A stretch of 34,974 bases of DNA, from positions 1 to 34,974 of the forward strand of contig JAGBIE010000016.1 in NCBI GenBank assembly GCA_017935145.1, in the 5' to 3' direction. A model generated the notes under the pieces. The model was not told the origin of the DNA, did no database searches, and worked only from the letters and a program-made list of their open reading frames with translations. This document shows, piece after piece, positions 24,577 to 32,862 of the stretch. Source of the DNA: Oscillospiraceae bacterium. Its GTDB lineage: Bacteria; Bacillota; Clostridia; Oscillospirales; Oscillospiraceae. Each line of letters starts with the position of its first letter. The first letter of the stretch is position 1. A program made the position numbers and the translations under genes.

Positions 24577-25749
24577 ATGGATTACGCAAAAGAATCTCTC
24601 CGTCTCCACAAGGAGTGGAAAGGCAAATTGGAAGTGGTTTCCACTGTGCCCCTGCAGAATAAGCAAGATTTGTCTTTGGCATACACCCCCGGTGTTGCTG
24701 AACCTTGCCTTGCCATTCAAAAAGATATTACCGAGAGTTTTAACCTGACCCGCCGTCACAACATCTGCGCTGTCATTACCGATGGTTCTGCTGTTCTGGG
24801 CTTGGGCGATATTGGTCCTGAAGCAGGCATGCCCGTTATGGAAGGCAAGTGCGTTCTGCTCAAATCCTTTGGCGATGTAGACGGTTTCCCCATCTGCATC
24901 AAGACCAAGGATGTGGACGAATTTGTCCAGACGGTGTACAACATCTCTGGTTCTTTCGGGGGCATCAATTTGGAAGATATTTCCGCGCCCCGTTGCTTTG
25001 AGATTGAAGAAAAACTCAAAGCCATGTGTGATATCCCCGTGTTCCACGATGACCAGCACGGCACTGCCATTATCATCATGGCGGGTCTGACCAACGCCCT
25101 CAAGGTGGTGGGCAAGAAGAAAGAGGATGTGAAAGTGGTTACCTCCGGCGCTGGCGCTGCTGCCATCGCGGCGGTGAAACTGCTTCTCTCCAACGGCTAC
25201 AAGAACATCACCATGTGCGATAGCAAGGGCGCTATCTACGAAGGTCGCGAGGGTCTTAACCCCGTAAAGCGGGAAATGGCAAAGCGCACCAACCTGCAAA
25301 AACAGGCAGGCAAACTCGCCGATGTGCTGAAGGATGCCGATGTGTTCATCGGTGTTTCCGCCCCCAACACTGTGACGGTGGAAATGGTGCAGTCCATGGC
25401 AAAAGACCCCATTGTCTTTGCCTGCGCCAATCCCACTCCCGAAATTTTCCCCGAGGATGCCAAAAAAGGCGGTGCGGCTGTGGTTTCCACAGGTCGTAGC
25501 GATTTTGCCAATCAGGTGAACAATGTTTTGGCATTCCCTGGCATCTTCCGTGGCGCATTCGATTGCCGTGCCAGCCAAATTAATGAGGAGATGAAGGTTG
25601 CCGCATCGGAAGCCATTGCCGCTTTGGTCACCGATGAAGAACTTTCCGCCGATTACATTCTCCCCTCTCCCTTTGATGAGAGAGTCGCCCCCGCTGTGGC
25701 AAAGGCTGTTGCCGATGCCGCCCGCAAAACGGGTGTGGCACGCATCTAA
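24577..25749 (+). CDS. Malic enzyme (NAD(P)-dependent malate dehydrogenase, decarboxylating)
   Basis: This 390-aa malic enzyme converts malate to pyruvate and CO2 with reduction of NAD(P). Family blocks are SLAYTPGVAEPC near 30-41, TDGSAVLGLGDIGPEAGMPV with its catalytic region, EDISAPRCFEIE (metal-binding), and VFHDDQHGTAI. The nucleotide-binding fold carries SGAGAAAIA. It has the short form without the C-terminal phosphotransacetylase-like domain of MaeB. Cofactor preference cannot be read. The start is the ATG at 24577 after AGAAGGAA; an upstream extension overlaps the promoter. It is monocistronic and divergent from the dcw cluster. Confidence 0.95.
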   Translation: MDYAKESLRLHKEWKGKLEVVSTVPLQNKQDLSLAYTPGVAEPCLAIQKDITESFNLTRRHNICAVITDGSAVLGLGDIGPEAGMPVMEGKCVLLKSFGDVDGFPICIKTKDVDEFVQTVYNISGSFGGINLEDISAPRCFEIEEKLKAMCDIPVFHDDQHGTAIIIMAGLTNALKVVGKKKEDVKVVTSGAGAAAIAAVKLLLSNGYKNITMCDSKGAIYEGREGLNPVKREMAKRTNLQKQAGKLADVLKDADVFIGVSAPNTVTVEMVQSMAKDPIVFACANPTPEIFPEDAKKGGAAVVSTGRSDFANQVNNVLAFPGIFRGAFDCRASQINEEMKVAASEAIAALVTDEELSADYILPSPFDERVAPAVAKAVADAARKTGVARI

Positions 25750-25760
25750 ATCAAAAAAGA

Positions 25761-25795
25761 AAAGCCATCGTTCCATTGGGAACGATGGCTTTTTT
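25761..25795. terminator. Bidirectional terminator between the malic enzyme and clpC genes
   Basis: AAAGCCATCGTTCC (25761-25774) pairs with GGAACGATGGCTTT (25779-25792) around an ATTG loop, with A and T runs on the two sides. It serves two convergent genes. Confidence 0.9.
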
Positions 25796-28105
25796 CTATC
25801 GCAGGGCAACAGCCCCTTCTTCCATTTGCACGGAAACCGTTGCGGGATGAGAGGGGGAGAGAAGCAGAGATGCCAAGGGGTCTTCAATTTCCTTGCGGAT
25901 GACCCGCCTGAGTTGGCGAGCGCCACCTTCCCTACCGCACTGCTGTGCCAAGTGACGGCTGACCGCTTCTTCAATAGAAAGGGCGATGCCCGTTTTTTCG
26001 GAGCGTTTCTGCAGGGAGGAAAGTTGCAACAGCGCCACCCGATGCATGGTTTCTTCATCAAGTGGATGAAATTCTGCCACGCAGTCGATGCGTCCCAAAA
26101 ATTCGGGAGTGAAGCGGTCTTTGAGTCCCGCAGAGTAGCGCCCTTTGACCGTTTCTGCCCCAAAGCCCACAGCACCTACGCCCCCAGTGCCTGCGTTGGA
26201 GGTCATAATGACAATGGCGTTGCGAAAATCCGTCTTGCGCCCCATGGCATCGGTGAGCATACCCTCGTCCATGACTTGGAGCAGGATGCCCGAAATATCG
26301 GGATGGGCTTTTTCGATTTCATCGAGTAGCACTACGCAGTAGGGGCGCTTGCGCACCTTTTCCGTGAGAACGCCACCCTCCCCGTGCCCAATGTAACCAG
26401 GGGGCGCACCCAACAGACGAGACACGCTGTGCTTTTCCATATACTCCGACATATCTAAGCGAATGAGCGCCTCTTTGGTGCCGTAGACCGTTTCTGCCAA
26501 GGCTTTGCACAGTTCCGTCTTGCCCACGCCACTAGGCCCCATAAAAAGGAAGGTTGCCACGGGCCTATTTTCATCCTGCAAGCCTGTGCGTCCACGGCGG
26601 ATGGCAGCAGCCACCTCCCGCACCGCCTCCTCCTGTCCAATGACTCTGCGGTGGAGTTCTTCTTCCAAACGGCTCATGCGACTTTGTTCCGATTCGCCCA
26701 CCTGCCCCACAGGAATGCCCGTGCGGGCGGACACTGTGCCTGCAATATCTTCCGCTGTGACGCACACACTGTGCAGTTTGGTGCGAGGGAGATTCCTCCT
26801 TTGCAGTTCTGTGCGCAGAGCGCTGGCGCGCTCAAAATCTCCCCGATTCACCGCCTGTTCCAAGCGTAGCGCCACATCCTCCCGATGTTCTGCCCAAGGC
26901 GCAGGGGCGAGATTTCGCATCTTGGCACGGGATGCCCCCTCGTCCAGCAGGTCCACGGCTTTATCGGGAAGAAAATAGCCCGAAAGATATCGGCAAGATA
27001 GTTCCACCGCCGCATCCACCGCCTCTTGGGAAATGCTCAGACCGTGATGTTCTTCCAGTCCAAGGCGCAGACCCATGAGAATGCGTTTTGTCTCCTCTGG
27101 ACTGGGCTCATGCACCATCACAGGGCGAAAGCGCCGATCCAAGGCAGCATCCCGCTCAATGTATTTGCGATATTCCGCCACGGTGGTAGCGCCGATGACC
27201 TGAATATCTCCACGGGAGAGAGCAGGCTTGAGCAGATTGGCGCAATCGATTGCCCCCTCGGCAGAACCTGCACCCACGATGGTGTGCAGTTCATCAATGA
27301 ACAAAATCACGTTTCCGTTACGGCGAATCTCCTGCACCATGTCCCGCACCCGCTCCTCAAATTCACCCCGATATTTGGTGCCTGCCAAAAGGGATGCAAT
27401 ATTGAGGCTCAGTAGCCGTTTTTGACGCAGACGCTCGGGCACAAAACCTGCTGACATGCGCTGTGCCAAGCCCTCCACAATGGCGGTCTTCCCCACCCCA
27501 GGCTCTCCGATGAGCACTGGGTTGTTTTTATTTTTACGGCAGAGGATTTCCATGAGGGTTTGGGTTTCCACATCCCTGCCAATGACAGGGGAATACCAAT
27601 TGGCTTTTGCCGTCATATCTTCACAAAACTGTTCTGTCAGTTTCATTTCCTTCTCCCTTCCCGCCATTTCCTGGCGGTGCTGAATGCTTTGGTATACACG
27701 AGAAAACAGTTCATTGGCATCCGTGCCCCCATAAGACAGAAGTTCCATGGCGGTGCAGTGTTCCTCCCGTGTCATGGCAAGGAGGATATGTTCTGGTTCT
27801 ACGCAGGATGCATCTTGTAATCTGCATTCCATCACGGCGGAGGATAGCACCCTCTGTAGACGGCTGGAAAGTCCCATGCTGAGCCGTGAATGCCCCTTGC
27901 CGTAGAGGGATAAGACCATGCTCCGCCACAGAGGGTAGTCATAGCCCATCCAGTGGAGCATGCGACCGACAAAGGAATCCTGCGATGATAAAAAGGATAA
28001 AAACAGATGTTCCGTTCCCACAAAACTGTGTCCCAAAGAACTTGCTTCCCGACCTGCACAGCGCAAGAGATTGGCAGAGGTGGTGGACAGGGGAATCTTC
28101 GTCAT
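25796..28105 (-). CDS. clpC: ClpC-type AAA+ unfoldase
   Basis: This 769-aa Hsp100 protein has a Clp_N double repeat (about 1-140). AAA+ module D1 has Walker A GEPGVGKT at 200-207 and Walker B VILFIDE at 266-272. A short UVR-like middle segment lies at about 405-437 (LRLEQAVNRGDFERASALRT). Module D2 has GPSGVGKT at 523-530 and VVLLDE at 591-596. A VGF tripeptide at 646-648 corresponds to the ClpP-docking loop of ClpC, so it should feed a ClpP protease rather than act as a ClpB disaggregase. Unlike the usual ctsR-mcsA-mcsB-clpC operon it stands alone, and no CtsR operator is seen. The start has AAGGAGG 7 nt upstream. Confidence 0.92.
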   Translation of the reverse strand: MTKIPLSTTSANLLRCAGREASSLGHSFVGTEHLFLSFLSSQDSFVGRMLHWMGYDYPLWRSMVLSLYGKGHSRLSMGLSSRLQRVLSSAVMECRLQDASCVEPEHILLAMTREEHCTAMELLSYGGTDANELFSRVYQSIQHRQEMAGREKEMKLTEQFCEDMTAKANWYSPVIGRDVETQTLMEILCRKNKNNPVLIGEPGVGKTAIVEGLAQRMSAGFVPERLRQKRLLSLNIASLLAGTKYRGEFEERVRDMVQEIRRNGNVILFIDELHTIVGAGSAEGAIDCANLLKPALSRGDIQVIGATTVAEYRKYIERDAALDRRFRPVMVHEPSPEETKRILMGLRLGLEEHHGLSISQEAVDAAVELSCRYLSGYFLPDKAVDLLDEGASRAKMRNLAPAPWAEHREDVALRLEQAVNRGDFERASALRTELQRRNLPRTKLHSVCVTAEDIAGTVSARTGIPVGQVGESEQSRMSRLEEELHRRVIGQEEAVREVAAAIRRGRTGLQDENRPVATFLFMGPSGVGKTELCKALAETVYGTKEALIRLDMSEYMEKHSVSRLLGAPPGYIGHGEGGVLTEKVRKRPYCVVLLDEIEKAHPDISGILLQVMDEGMLTDAMGRKTDFRNAIVIMTSNAGTGGVGAVGFGAETVKGRYSAGLKDRFTPEFLGRIDCVAEFHPLDEETMHRVALLQLSSLQKRSEKTGIALSIEEAVSRHLAQQCGREGGARQLRRVIRKEIEDPLASLLLSPSHPATVSVQMEEGAVALR

Positions 28106-28192
28106 AGCGCATCCTCCTTCCTACGTTCTATTGTCTCCTGATTGCTGTTTCTTTAGCCAAATATTTTCTTGCCGAATCCTATGATTTTACAA

Positions 28193-28220
28193 TTGCATTT
28201 TGCGAAATATGTGTTAGAAT
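28193..28220 (+). promoter_or_regulatory. Promoter of the ferredoxin gene
   Basis: TTGCAT (28193-28198) and TAGAAT (28215-28220) are spaced by 16 nt, 34 nt upstream of the start codon. No equally good promoter is visible for the divergent clpC. Confidence 0.65.
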
Positions 28221-28253
28221 AGAGTTGTAATAAAAACATGGAGGTGCGAAATC

Positions 28254-28424
28254 ATGGCATATGTAATTACCGATGCCTGCATGAAGTGCGGCACTTGCGC
28301 TGATGCTTGCCCCCTGGGCATCATTACCGAAGGTGAAGACCGTTACGTCATCAATGCTGACGAATGCGTTTCCTGCGGTTCCTGCGCTGGCGCTTGCCCT
28401 CTGGGTGCAATCGAAGAAGGCTAA
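28254..28424 (+). CDS. 2[4Fe-4S] ferredoxin
   Basis: This 56-aa clostridial-type ferredoxin is read directly from the sequence. It has two CxxCxxCxxxCP motifs: the first cysteines at about 9, 12, 15 and 19 (CMKCGTCADACP) and the second at about 38, 41, 44 and 48 (CVSCGSCAGACP). These bind two [4Fe-4S] clusters for low-potential electron transfer in the cytoplasm. The start has GGAGG 9 nt upstream. A long hairpin follows the stop, and trmN6 begins 60 nt on. Its presence supports an anaerobic fermentative host. Confidence 0.96.
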   Translation: MAYVITDACMKCGTCADACPLGIITEGEDRYVINADECVSCGSCAGACPLGAIEEG

Positions 28425-28437
28425 TTGTACATGATTG

Positions 28438-28468
28438 CAATGCCCCTGTGCCAAGCACAGGGGCATTG
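28438..28468 (+). other. Long perfect hairpin between ferredoxin and trmN6 genes, without a T run
   Basis: CAATGCCCCTGTGC (28438-28451) pairs perfectly over 14 bp with GCACAGGGGCATTG (28455-28468), leaving a 3-nt loop. No T tract follows on either strand, so it is not a standard intrinsic terminator. It could stabilise the ferredoxin mRNA end or act as a processing or attenuation site; the trmN6 ribosome binding site lies a few bases after it. Confidence 0.6.
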
Positions 28469-28484
28469 TCATATGGAGGACAGT

Positions 28485-29186
28485 ATGGAACGGGAAATTC
28501 TTTGGAATGGCGTTAGTTTACATAATCCACAAGACCAATTCCGTTTGGGTACGGATTCCATGGTATTGGCGGACTTTGTGCATCCCAAAAAATCCGCGCG
28601 GGTTTGCGATTTGGGTTGTGGTGTGGGCGCTATTTCCATGATGCTTTTGGCCACTGACCCCACCTTGCAGGTGACGGGAGTGGAAATTCAAGAAGAGTCC
28701 GCCCGCTTGGCAGAAGAAAATGCCAAGTTTAATTCCCTGCCCTTTACTGCCATCTGCGGGGACTTGCGGAATATTCGCAATCTACTCCCCCACGGCGGAT
28801 TCGATGTTGTGGTCTCCAATCCTCCCTATTTTTCGCCCCAAAATCCCGCCACGGATGCCCCATCCCTCCGCACTGCTCGCACGGAAGAAACCTGCACCTT
28901 GGAAGATGTGTGCAAGGCGGGGGCATGGTTACTACAGACAGGCGGAAAAATGTGCCTTGTTCATCGTCCCGAGCGCTTGGCGGATGTCCTTTGCGCCCTA
29001 CGGGAAAATAGGTTAGAGCCCAAACGCATACAGTTTTTCCGTCACAGCGAAACTAGCAAACGCTCTCTCTTCTTGGTGGAGGCCGTCCGCGATGCTAAGG
29101 CGGGACTAACCCTGCTGGAAGATTTGATTCTCTATGACGCCCTCGGCAATCCCACGGAGGATTTTTGCCGTATTTATCATAAGTAA
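28485..29186 (+). CDS. trmN6: tRNA1(Val) adenine-37 N6-methyltransferase-like protein
   Basis: This 233-aa class I SAM-dependent methyltransferase has motif I DLGCGVG at 42-48 and the N6-adenine catalytic motif NPPY at 112-115 (VVSNPPYFSP). The N-terminal segment, QDQFRLGTDSMVLADF, is typical of the TrmN6 (YfiC) family, which methylates A37 of tRNA1-Val in E. coli. The target in this organism is inferred. The start is the ATG at 28485, 5 nt after GGAGG. rsmI follows after 14 nt, a pairing common in Firmicutes. Confidence 0.9.
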   Translation: MEREILWNGVSLHNPQDQFRLGTDSMVLADFVHPKKSARVCDLGCGVGAISMMLLATDPTLQVTGVEIQEESARLAEENAKFNSLPFTAICGDLRNIRNLLPHGGFDVVVSNPPYFSPQNPATDAPSLRTARTEETCTLEDVCKAGAWLLQTGGKMCLVHRPERLADVLCALRENRLEPKRIQFFRHSETSKRSLFLVEAVRDAKAGLTLLEDLILYDALGNPTEDFCRIYHK

Positions 29187-29200
29187 AAGGAGGTTTCCCC

Positions 29201-30028
29201 ATGGCTGGAACACTCTATCTTGTGCCCACCCCCATTGGCAATTTGGGGGATGTGTCTCCCCGCATTCGGGAAACTTTGCTCTCTGCCGATTTTTTGGCAG
29301 CGGAGGATACCCGCGTCACCGCCAATTTGCTACGGCATTTGGATATGAAAAAGCCTCTTGTCAGTTACTACGAACACAACAAGCGGGAAAGTGGCGAGAA
29401 AATCCTTGCCCGCTTGCTGGGTGGCGAAACCTGCGCTTTGGTGACCGATGCTGGCACACCCGCCATTTCTGACCCTGGAGAAGATTTGGTTGCCCTCTGC
29501 GCCCAACATGGCGTTTCCGTGGTTGCCGTGTGCGGTCCTTGTGCCGCCATCACCGCCTTGGCGGTCAGCGGTCTGCCCACGGGCAGATTCACCTTTGAAG
29601 GTTTTCTATCGGTGAACAAGAAAAGCCGTATGGAGCACCTGAATTCCCTGCTCGCAGAGCATCGCACCATGATTTTCTATGAAGCACCTCATAAATTGCA
29701 GGCGACTTTGGAGGACATGGGCAAAGCCTTTGGCATGGAGCGGAAGATTTCCCTCTGTCGGGAACTGACCAAACTCCACGAGGAGGTCATCCGCACGGAT
29801 TTTGCAGGAGCAATCGCCCACTTTGCAGAAATTCCACCCCGCGGGGAGTTTGTCCTCATCGTGGCGGGCAAAGAGGAAAAGGAAGACGCTCCCCTCACCT
29901 TGGAAGATGCCATCGCCCTGGCCCAATCCAAAATTGAGGGTGGCATGAGCAAAAAGGATGCGGTAAAACTCATCTCCCAAGAAACAGGCTTCCCCAAAAA
30001 CGCTCTCTACGAAGCAGTTCTCAAATAA
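29201..30028 (+). CDS. rsmI: 16S rRNA 2'-O-ribose C1402 methyltransferase
   Basis: This 275-aa tetrapyrrole-methylase-fold enzyme 2'-O-methylates C1402 of 16S rRNA, the same nucleotide that RsmH N4-methylates. Diagnostic blocks are YLVPTPIGNLGDVSPR near residue 6, AEDTRVTANLLRHL, LVTDAGTPAISDPGE and the GLPTGRFTFEGFL loop. The C-terminal extension with a KKDAVKLISQETGFPKNALY helix is normal for RsmI. The start has AAAGGAGG upstream. It forms an operon with trmN6 and ends at a strong terminator. Confidence 0.97.
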   Translation: MAGTLYLVPTPIGNLGDVSPRIRETLLSADFLAAEDTRVTANLLRHLDMKKPLVSYYEHNKRESGEKILARLLGGETCALVTDAGTPAISDPGEDLVALCAQHGVSVVAVCGPCAAITALAVSGLPTGRFTFEGFLSVNKKSRMEHLNSLLAEHRTMIFYEAPHKLQATLEDMGKAFGMERKISLCRELTKLHEEVIRTDFAGAIAHFAEIPPRGEFVLIVAGKEEKEDAPLTLEDAIALAQSKIEGGMSKKDAVKLISQETGFPKNALYEAVLK

Positions 30029-30035
30029 AACGAGC

Positions 30036-30064
30036 AGCACCCTCCTTGCGGAGGGTGCTTTTTT
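30036..30064 (+). terminator. Terminator of rsmI
   Basis: AGCACCCTCC (30036-30045) pairs with GGAGGGTGCT (30050-30059) around TTGC and is followed by six T residues. Confidence 0.92.
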
Positions 30065-30077
30065 CATGTGGCTAGGA

Positions 30078-30085
30078 CATACACT
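30078..30085 (+). promoter_or_regulatory. Possible sigma-E (sporulation) -10 element for spmAB
   Basis: CATACACT matches the sigma-E -10 consensus CATACAnT and lies about 30 nt upstream of the spmA start. The -35 region falls in the T run of the rsmI terminator and is not a convincing match. spmA and spmB of B. subtilis are sigma-E dependent, which makes the site plausible. Confidence 0.35.
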
Positions 30086-30115
30086 CCTATGAGAACACTT
30101 GGTGGAGGTATGGTC

Positions 30116-30697
30116 ATGGCGCTTTCTTATTTTTTTACGGCTCTTCTGTGCCTTTCGCTCATTTCTGCCGTCATCACGGGGCAGACCGCCTCCCTCGCCC
30201 CCGCCATGCTCCGCGGGGCACAGCAAGGGGCAGAACTGCTCTTTTCCATGGCGGGCGCCCTGTGCCTGTGGAGTGGGCTTTCTTCCGCCATGGAGAAAAC
30301 GGGACTCAGTGAAAAACTCCAAAAAGTGCTCCGCCCTCTTTTGGGGCGAATTTTCCCCCAAACGGCCAAGGATTCTGTCGCCATGGGCTATTTGTGCGGA
30401 AATTTTACCGCCAATCTGTTGGGTTTGGGCAACGCCGCCACACCCATGGGTATCCGCGCCATCCGCCAGATGTCAAAATCTGCTCCCAAAAACACCGCAA
30501 GTCATGAGATGTGCCGTCTCATTGTGCTGAACACTGCATCGGTGCAACTGATTCCCGCCACTGTCTGCGCCCTGCGGGCATCCTTGGGGGCGGAGAATCC
30601 CTTTGCCATTTTGCCTGCCGTGTGGGTATCCTCTCTCCTCTCCGCCTCGGCAGGGGTCATGATGACATTTTTGTGGGAGAAAATGAGCCATGTTTGA
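30116..30697 (+). CDS. spmA: Spore maturation protein A
   Basis: This 193-aa nucleoside-recognition (Gate) domain membrane protein has about four hydrophobic segments. GLGNAATPMGIRAIRQM (about 108-124) and the NTASVQLIPATV segment are family hallmarks. SpmA and SpmB help dehydrate the spore core; their transport substrate is unknown. The start is the ATG at 30116, 7 nt after GGAGG; an ATG at 30110 is too close to it. It overlaps spmB by 8 nt. Confidence 0.93.
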   Translation: MALSYFFTALLCLSLISAVITGQTASLAPAMLRGAQQGAELLFSMAGALCLWSGLSSAMEKTGLSEKLQKVLRPLLGRIFPQTAKDSVAMGYLCGNFTANLLGLGNAATPMGIRAIRQMSKSAPKNTASHEMCRLIVLNTASVQLIPATVCALRASLGAENPFAILPAVWVSSLLSASAGVMMTFLWEKMSHV

Positions 30698-31199
30698 CCT
30701 TATCTTGCCCCTGCTACTCACCTTTGTTTCGCTGTGGGGGCTACGACAAAAAGAGGATGTCTATTCCCACTTTCTCGCAGGGGCGGAGGATGGTATCCGC
30801 ACCCTGTTTGGGATTGCGCCAAGTCTTATCCTGCTTCTCACTGCCGTGGGGATGATGCGGGAAAGCGGTGGCTTTGATTTACTATCGAATCTTTTTGCGC
30901 CCGTGCTGGGATTTTTCAAAATTCCTGCAGAAACCGCGCCACTACTGCTCATTCGCCCTTTTTCCGGCTCGGCGGCATTGGCGGTGGGCACGGAGCTGAT
31001 GGTAACCCACGGGGTGGATTCTCTCATCGGCAAAACCGCCGCCGTGATGCTGGGCAGTACGGAGACCACCTTCTACGCCATTTCCGTCTACTTTGGCGCA
31101 ACAGGGGTGAAAAAGACCCGCTATGCCATCCCCGCCGCCCTCACCGCCGATGCCGTAGGCTTCTTCACCGCCGCCCTCACTGCAAGGTTTTTGGCATAA
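30690..31199 (+). CDS. spmB: Spore maturation protein B
   Basis: This 169-aa polytopic membrane protein is the partner of SpmA and also has a Gate domain. Motifs include FSGSAALAVGTELM and LGSTETTFYAISVYFGATGVKKTRYA, both typical of SpmB. It starts inside the last codons of spmA (8-nt overlap), so the pair is translationally coupled. It ends immediately before a bidirectional terminator. Confidence 0.94.
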   Translation: MFDLILPLLLTFVSLWGLRQKEDVYSHFLAGAEDGIRTLFGIAPSLILLLTAVGMMRESGGFDLLSNLFAPVLGFFKIPAETAPLLLIRPFSGSAALAVGTELMVTHGVDSLIGKTAAVMLGSTETTFYAISVYFGATGVKKTRYAIPAALTADAVGFFTAALTARFLA

Positions 31200-31233
31200 A
31201 AAAAGACCTCCTGCCTTTGCAAGAGGTCTTTTT
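31200..31233. terminator. Bidirectional terminator between spmB and the GH20 gene
   Basis: AAAAAGACCTC (31200-31210) pairs with GAGGTCTTTTT (31223-31233). It serves two convergent genes. Confidence 0.88.
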
Positions 31234-31235
31234 CC

Positions 31236-32849
31236 TTAGAGGGGGTTATAGGTCTTATTGATGACAACACCGGGGGAAACGCTGTTTTCATAGTCCACCG
31301 AGATGAGATTGGGGATTCTTGTTTCGCCAGCGCCTGCATAGTCCAAGGGGGTTTGCTCCAATTCTTCTATGCGCTGAACATCACCGCTAAGATATTGCTC
31401 CAAGCGCCAAGTGCAGTTCTTTACACGGGAAATCAGCCCGCCAATGCGAATATCCTGCACTTCAAATCCAAAGTCCTTATTTTCCAGATACCACTGATTG
31501 CGATAGGCGCGGTAGAACACCTGCAAACGCTTTGTTAAAAGTTTGCACCGCTTGACCAAAGCGGTCAGCGCCTCTCGGTCATCCTTTTGATAGGCAGTGC
31601 GCAAATCGTTACCCAAATTGGCCTTTACCTCCAACACGCGGCACAATGCCGTGGCTGTGGCGAACAGGTAGCCCCAAGTTTCATGCTTTTGATAGCGACT
31701 CAAACGGCGAGCGCAAGCGGCAAACTCCTGCTCCACATGGGGTGGGATACGGGTGTCCAACAAGCCACTGAACAGATCGTTATACAGCATATACTTAGAA
31801 GCATTGGTCCGCTTGGTGCCACTGATCAAATCCAAATTCATAAACGCATTCCACGAGATTTTAAATTCATTTTCAAATGCCTTGCGGATTTTCGTGATGG
31901 AGGTATTCCCCTGGGCATACTGCCCTGCAAAGAACAGCGATGGCAAGAACGAAAAACGAGAGCATTCACCGCCATCGTCACCCCAAGAGGTCATCATGAC
32001 ATTTTGGATGCCATTGCGCTTGCAACTGCGCAAGGCCACCTTTGTGTTCAAAATGCTGTTGGCATTGACAGGAGAATAGCCACGGCAAGAACCCAGAGCG
32101 CCTGCAAACCAAGTGCCTTTTTTCATTTTTTCGTGGTTGCGGATGATGGCATCATACTGCTTTTCATCGGCAGAAAGGTACTCCCAATAGACCAGTTCCA
32201 CATTGGAGGGAATGCGCCCACGCAGTTCGTCCGTCACTTTGAAATCACGGCTGTACCGACCACCTGACGAAGCCAAGTGGTAGAACATATCCGACCAAAC
32301 GGTGATGGTAAACCCATATTTTTTCGCAATTTCCGCCACCCGTTGCACATGGTGCATCATGACCTCAGAACGGGGAACATGGCCATGGAGATGATAGTAC
32401 TTCCCGTGTCCCACCATGTGGGCTTCGTCCATGCCCACATTGAGTATGCGTGTGGAAACGCAGTTTGCCATGGTTTGGAACATTTTTTCAATGAGGGCAT
32501 AGGTTTCCTCTTCCCCCACCAGCATAATGTTGGCAAAATCACGAATTTTGGCATACTTGGGCCAGCGCAACATGCAATCCAAATGGGCAAGGGTCTGGAT
32601 GCATGGAATGAATTCCAACCCTGCATCCTTACACCACGCATCGATAGTGCGCAGTTCCTCTTGGGTATATCTGCCACGCCCATGGCCAAAATATGGTTCG
32701 CCCTCTATTTCATAGACATCTTCCAAATAGAGCATGAAGGTGGTATATCCCGAACGAGCGGTGATTTGGATGAGTTTTTGAATGCTTTCCAAATTCAGCA
32801 CCGCGTTGCGGGAACAATCGAACATGGGGCCGATTCTGCAAAAATTCAT
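31236..32849 (-). CDS. GH20 beta-N-acetylhexosaminidase (cytoplasmic)
   Basis: This 537-aa glycoside hydrolase has a TIM barrel in its first 330 residues. The GH20 catalytic Asp-Glu pair is visible at 141-142 (NVGMDEAHMVGHG). Further barrel elements include FIPCIQTLAHLD, ITVWSDMFY and MMTSWGDDGGE. The C-terminal 200 residues are predicted helical, as in the GcnA-type intracellular hexosaminidases. There is no signal peptide and no GH20b N-terminal domain. It should release GlcNAc or GalNAc from imported oligosaccharides. The start is the ATG at 32849 with AAGGAG upstream; the frame continues into galM but without a start site. It lies 13 nt behind galM in the same operon. Confidence 0.85.
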   Translation of the reverse strand: MNFCRIGPMFDCSRNAVLNLESIQKLIQITARSGYTTFMLYLEDVYEIEGEPYFGHGRGRYTQEELRTIDAWCKDAGLEFIPCIQTLAHLDCMLRWPKYAKIRDFANIMLVGEEETYALIEKMFQTMANCVSTRILNVGMDEAHMVGHGKYYHLHGHVPRSEVMMHHVQRVAEIAKKYGFTITVWSDMFYHLASSGGRYSRDFKVTDELRGRIPSNVELVYWEYLSADEKQYDAIIRNHEKMKKGTWFAGALGSCRGYSPVNANSILNTKVALRSCKRNGIQNVMMTSWGDDGGECSRFSFLPSLFFAGQYAQGNTSITKIRKAFENEFKISWNAFMNLDLISGTKRTNASKYMLYNDLFSGLLDTRIPPHVEQEFAACARRLSRYQKHETWGYLFATATALCRVLEVKANLGNDLRTAYQKDDREALTALVKRCKLLTKRLQVFYRAYRNQWYLENKDFGFEVQDIRIGGLISRVKNCTWRLEQYLSGDVQRIEELEQTPLDYAGAGETRIPNLISVDYENSVSPGVVINKTYNPL

Positions 32850-32862
32850 GAATTTTCTCTCC

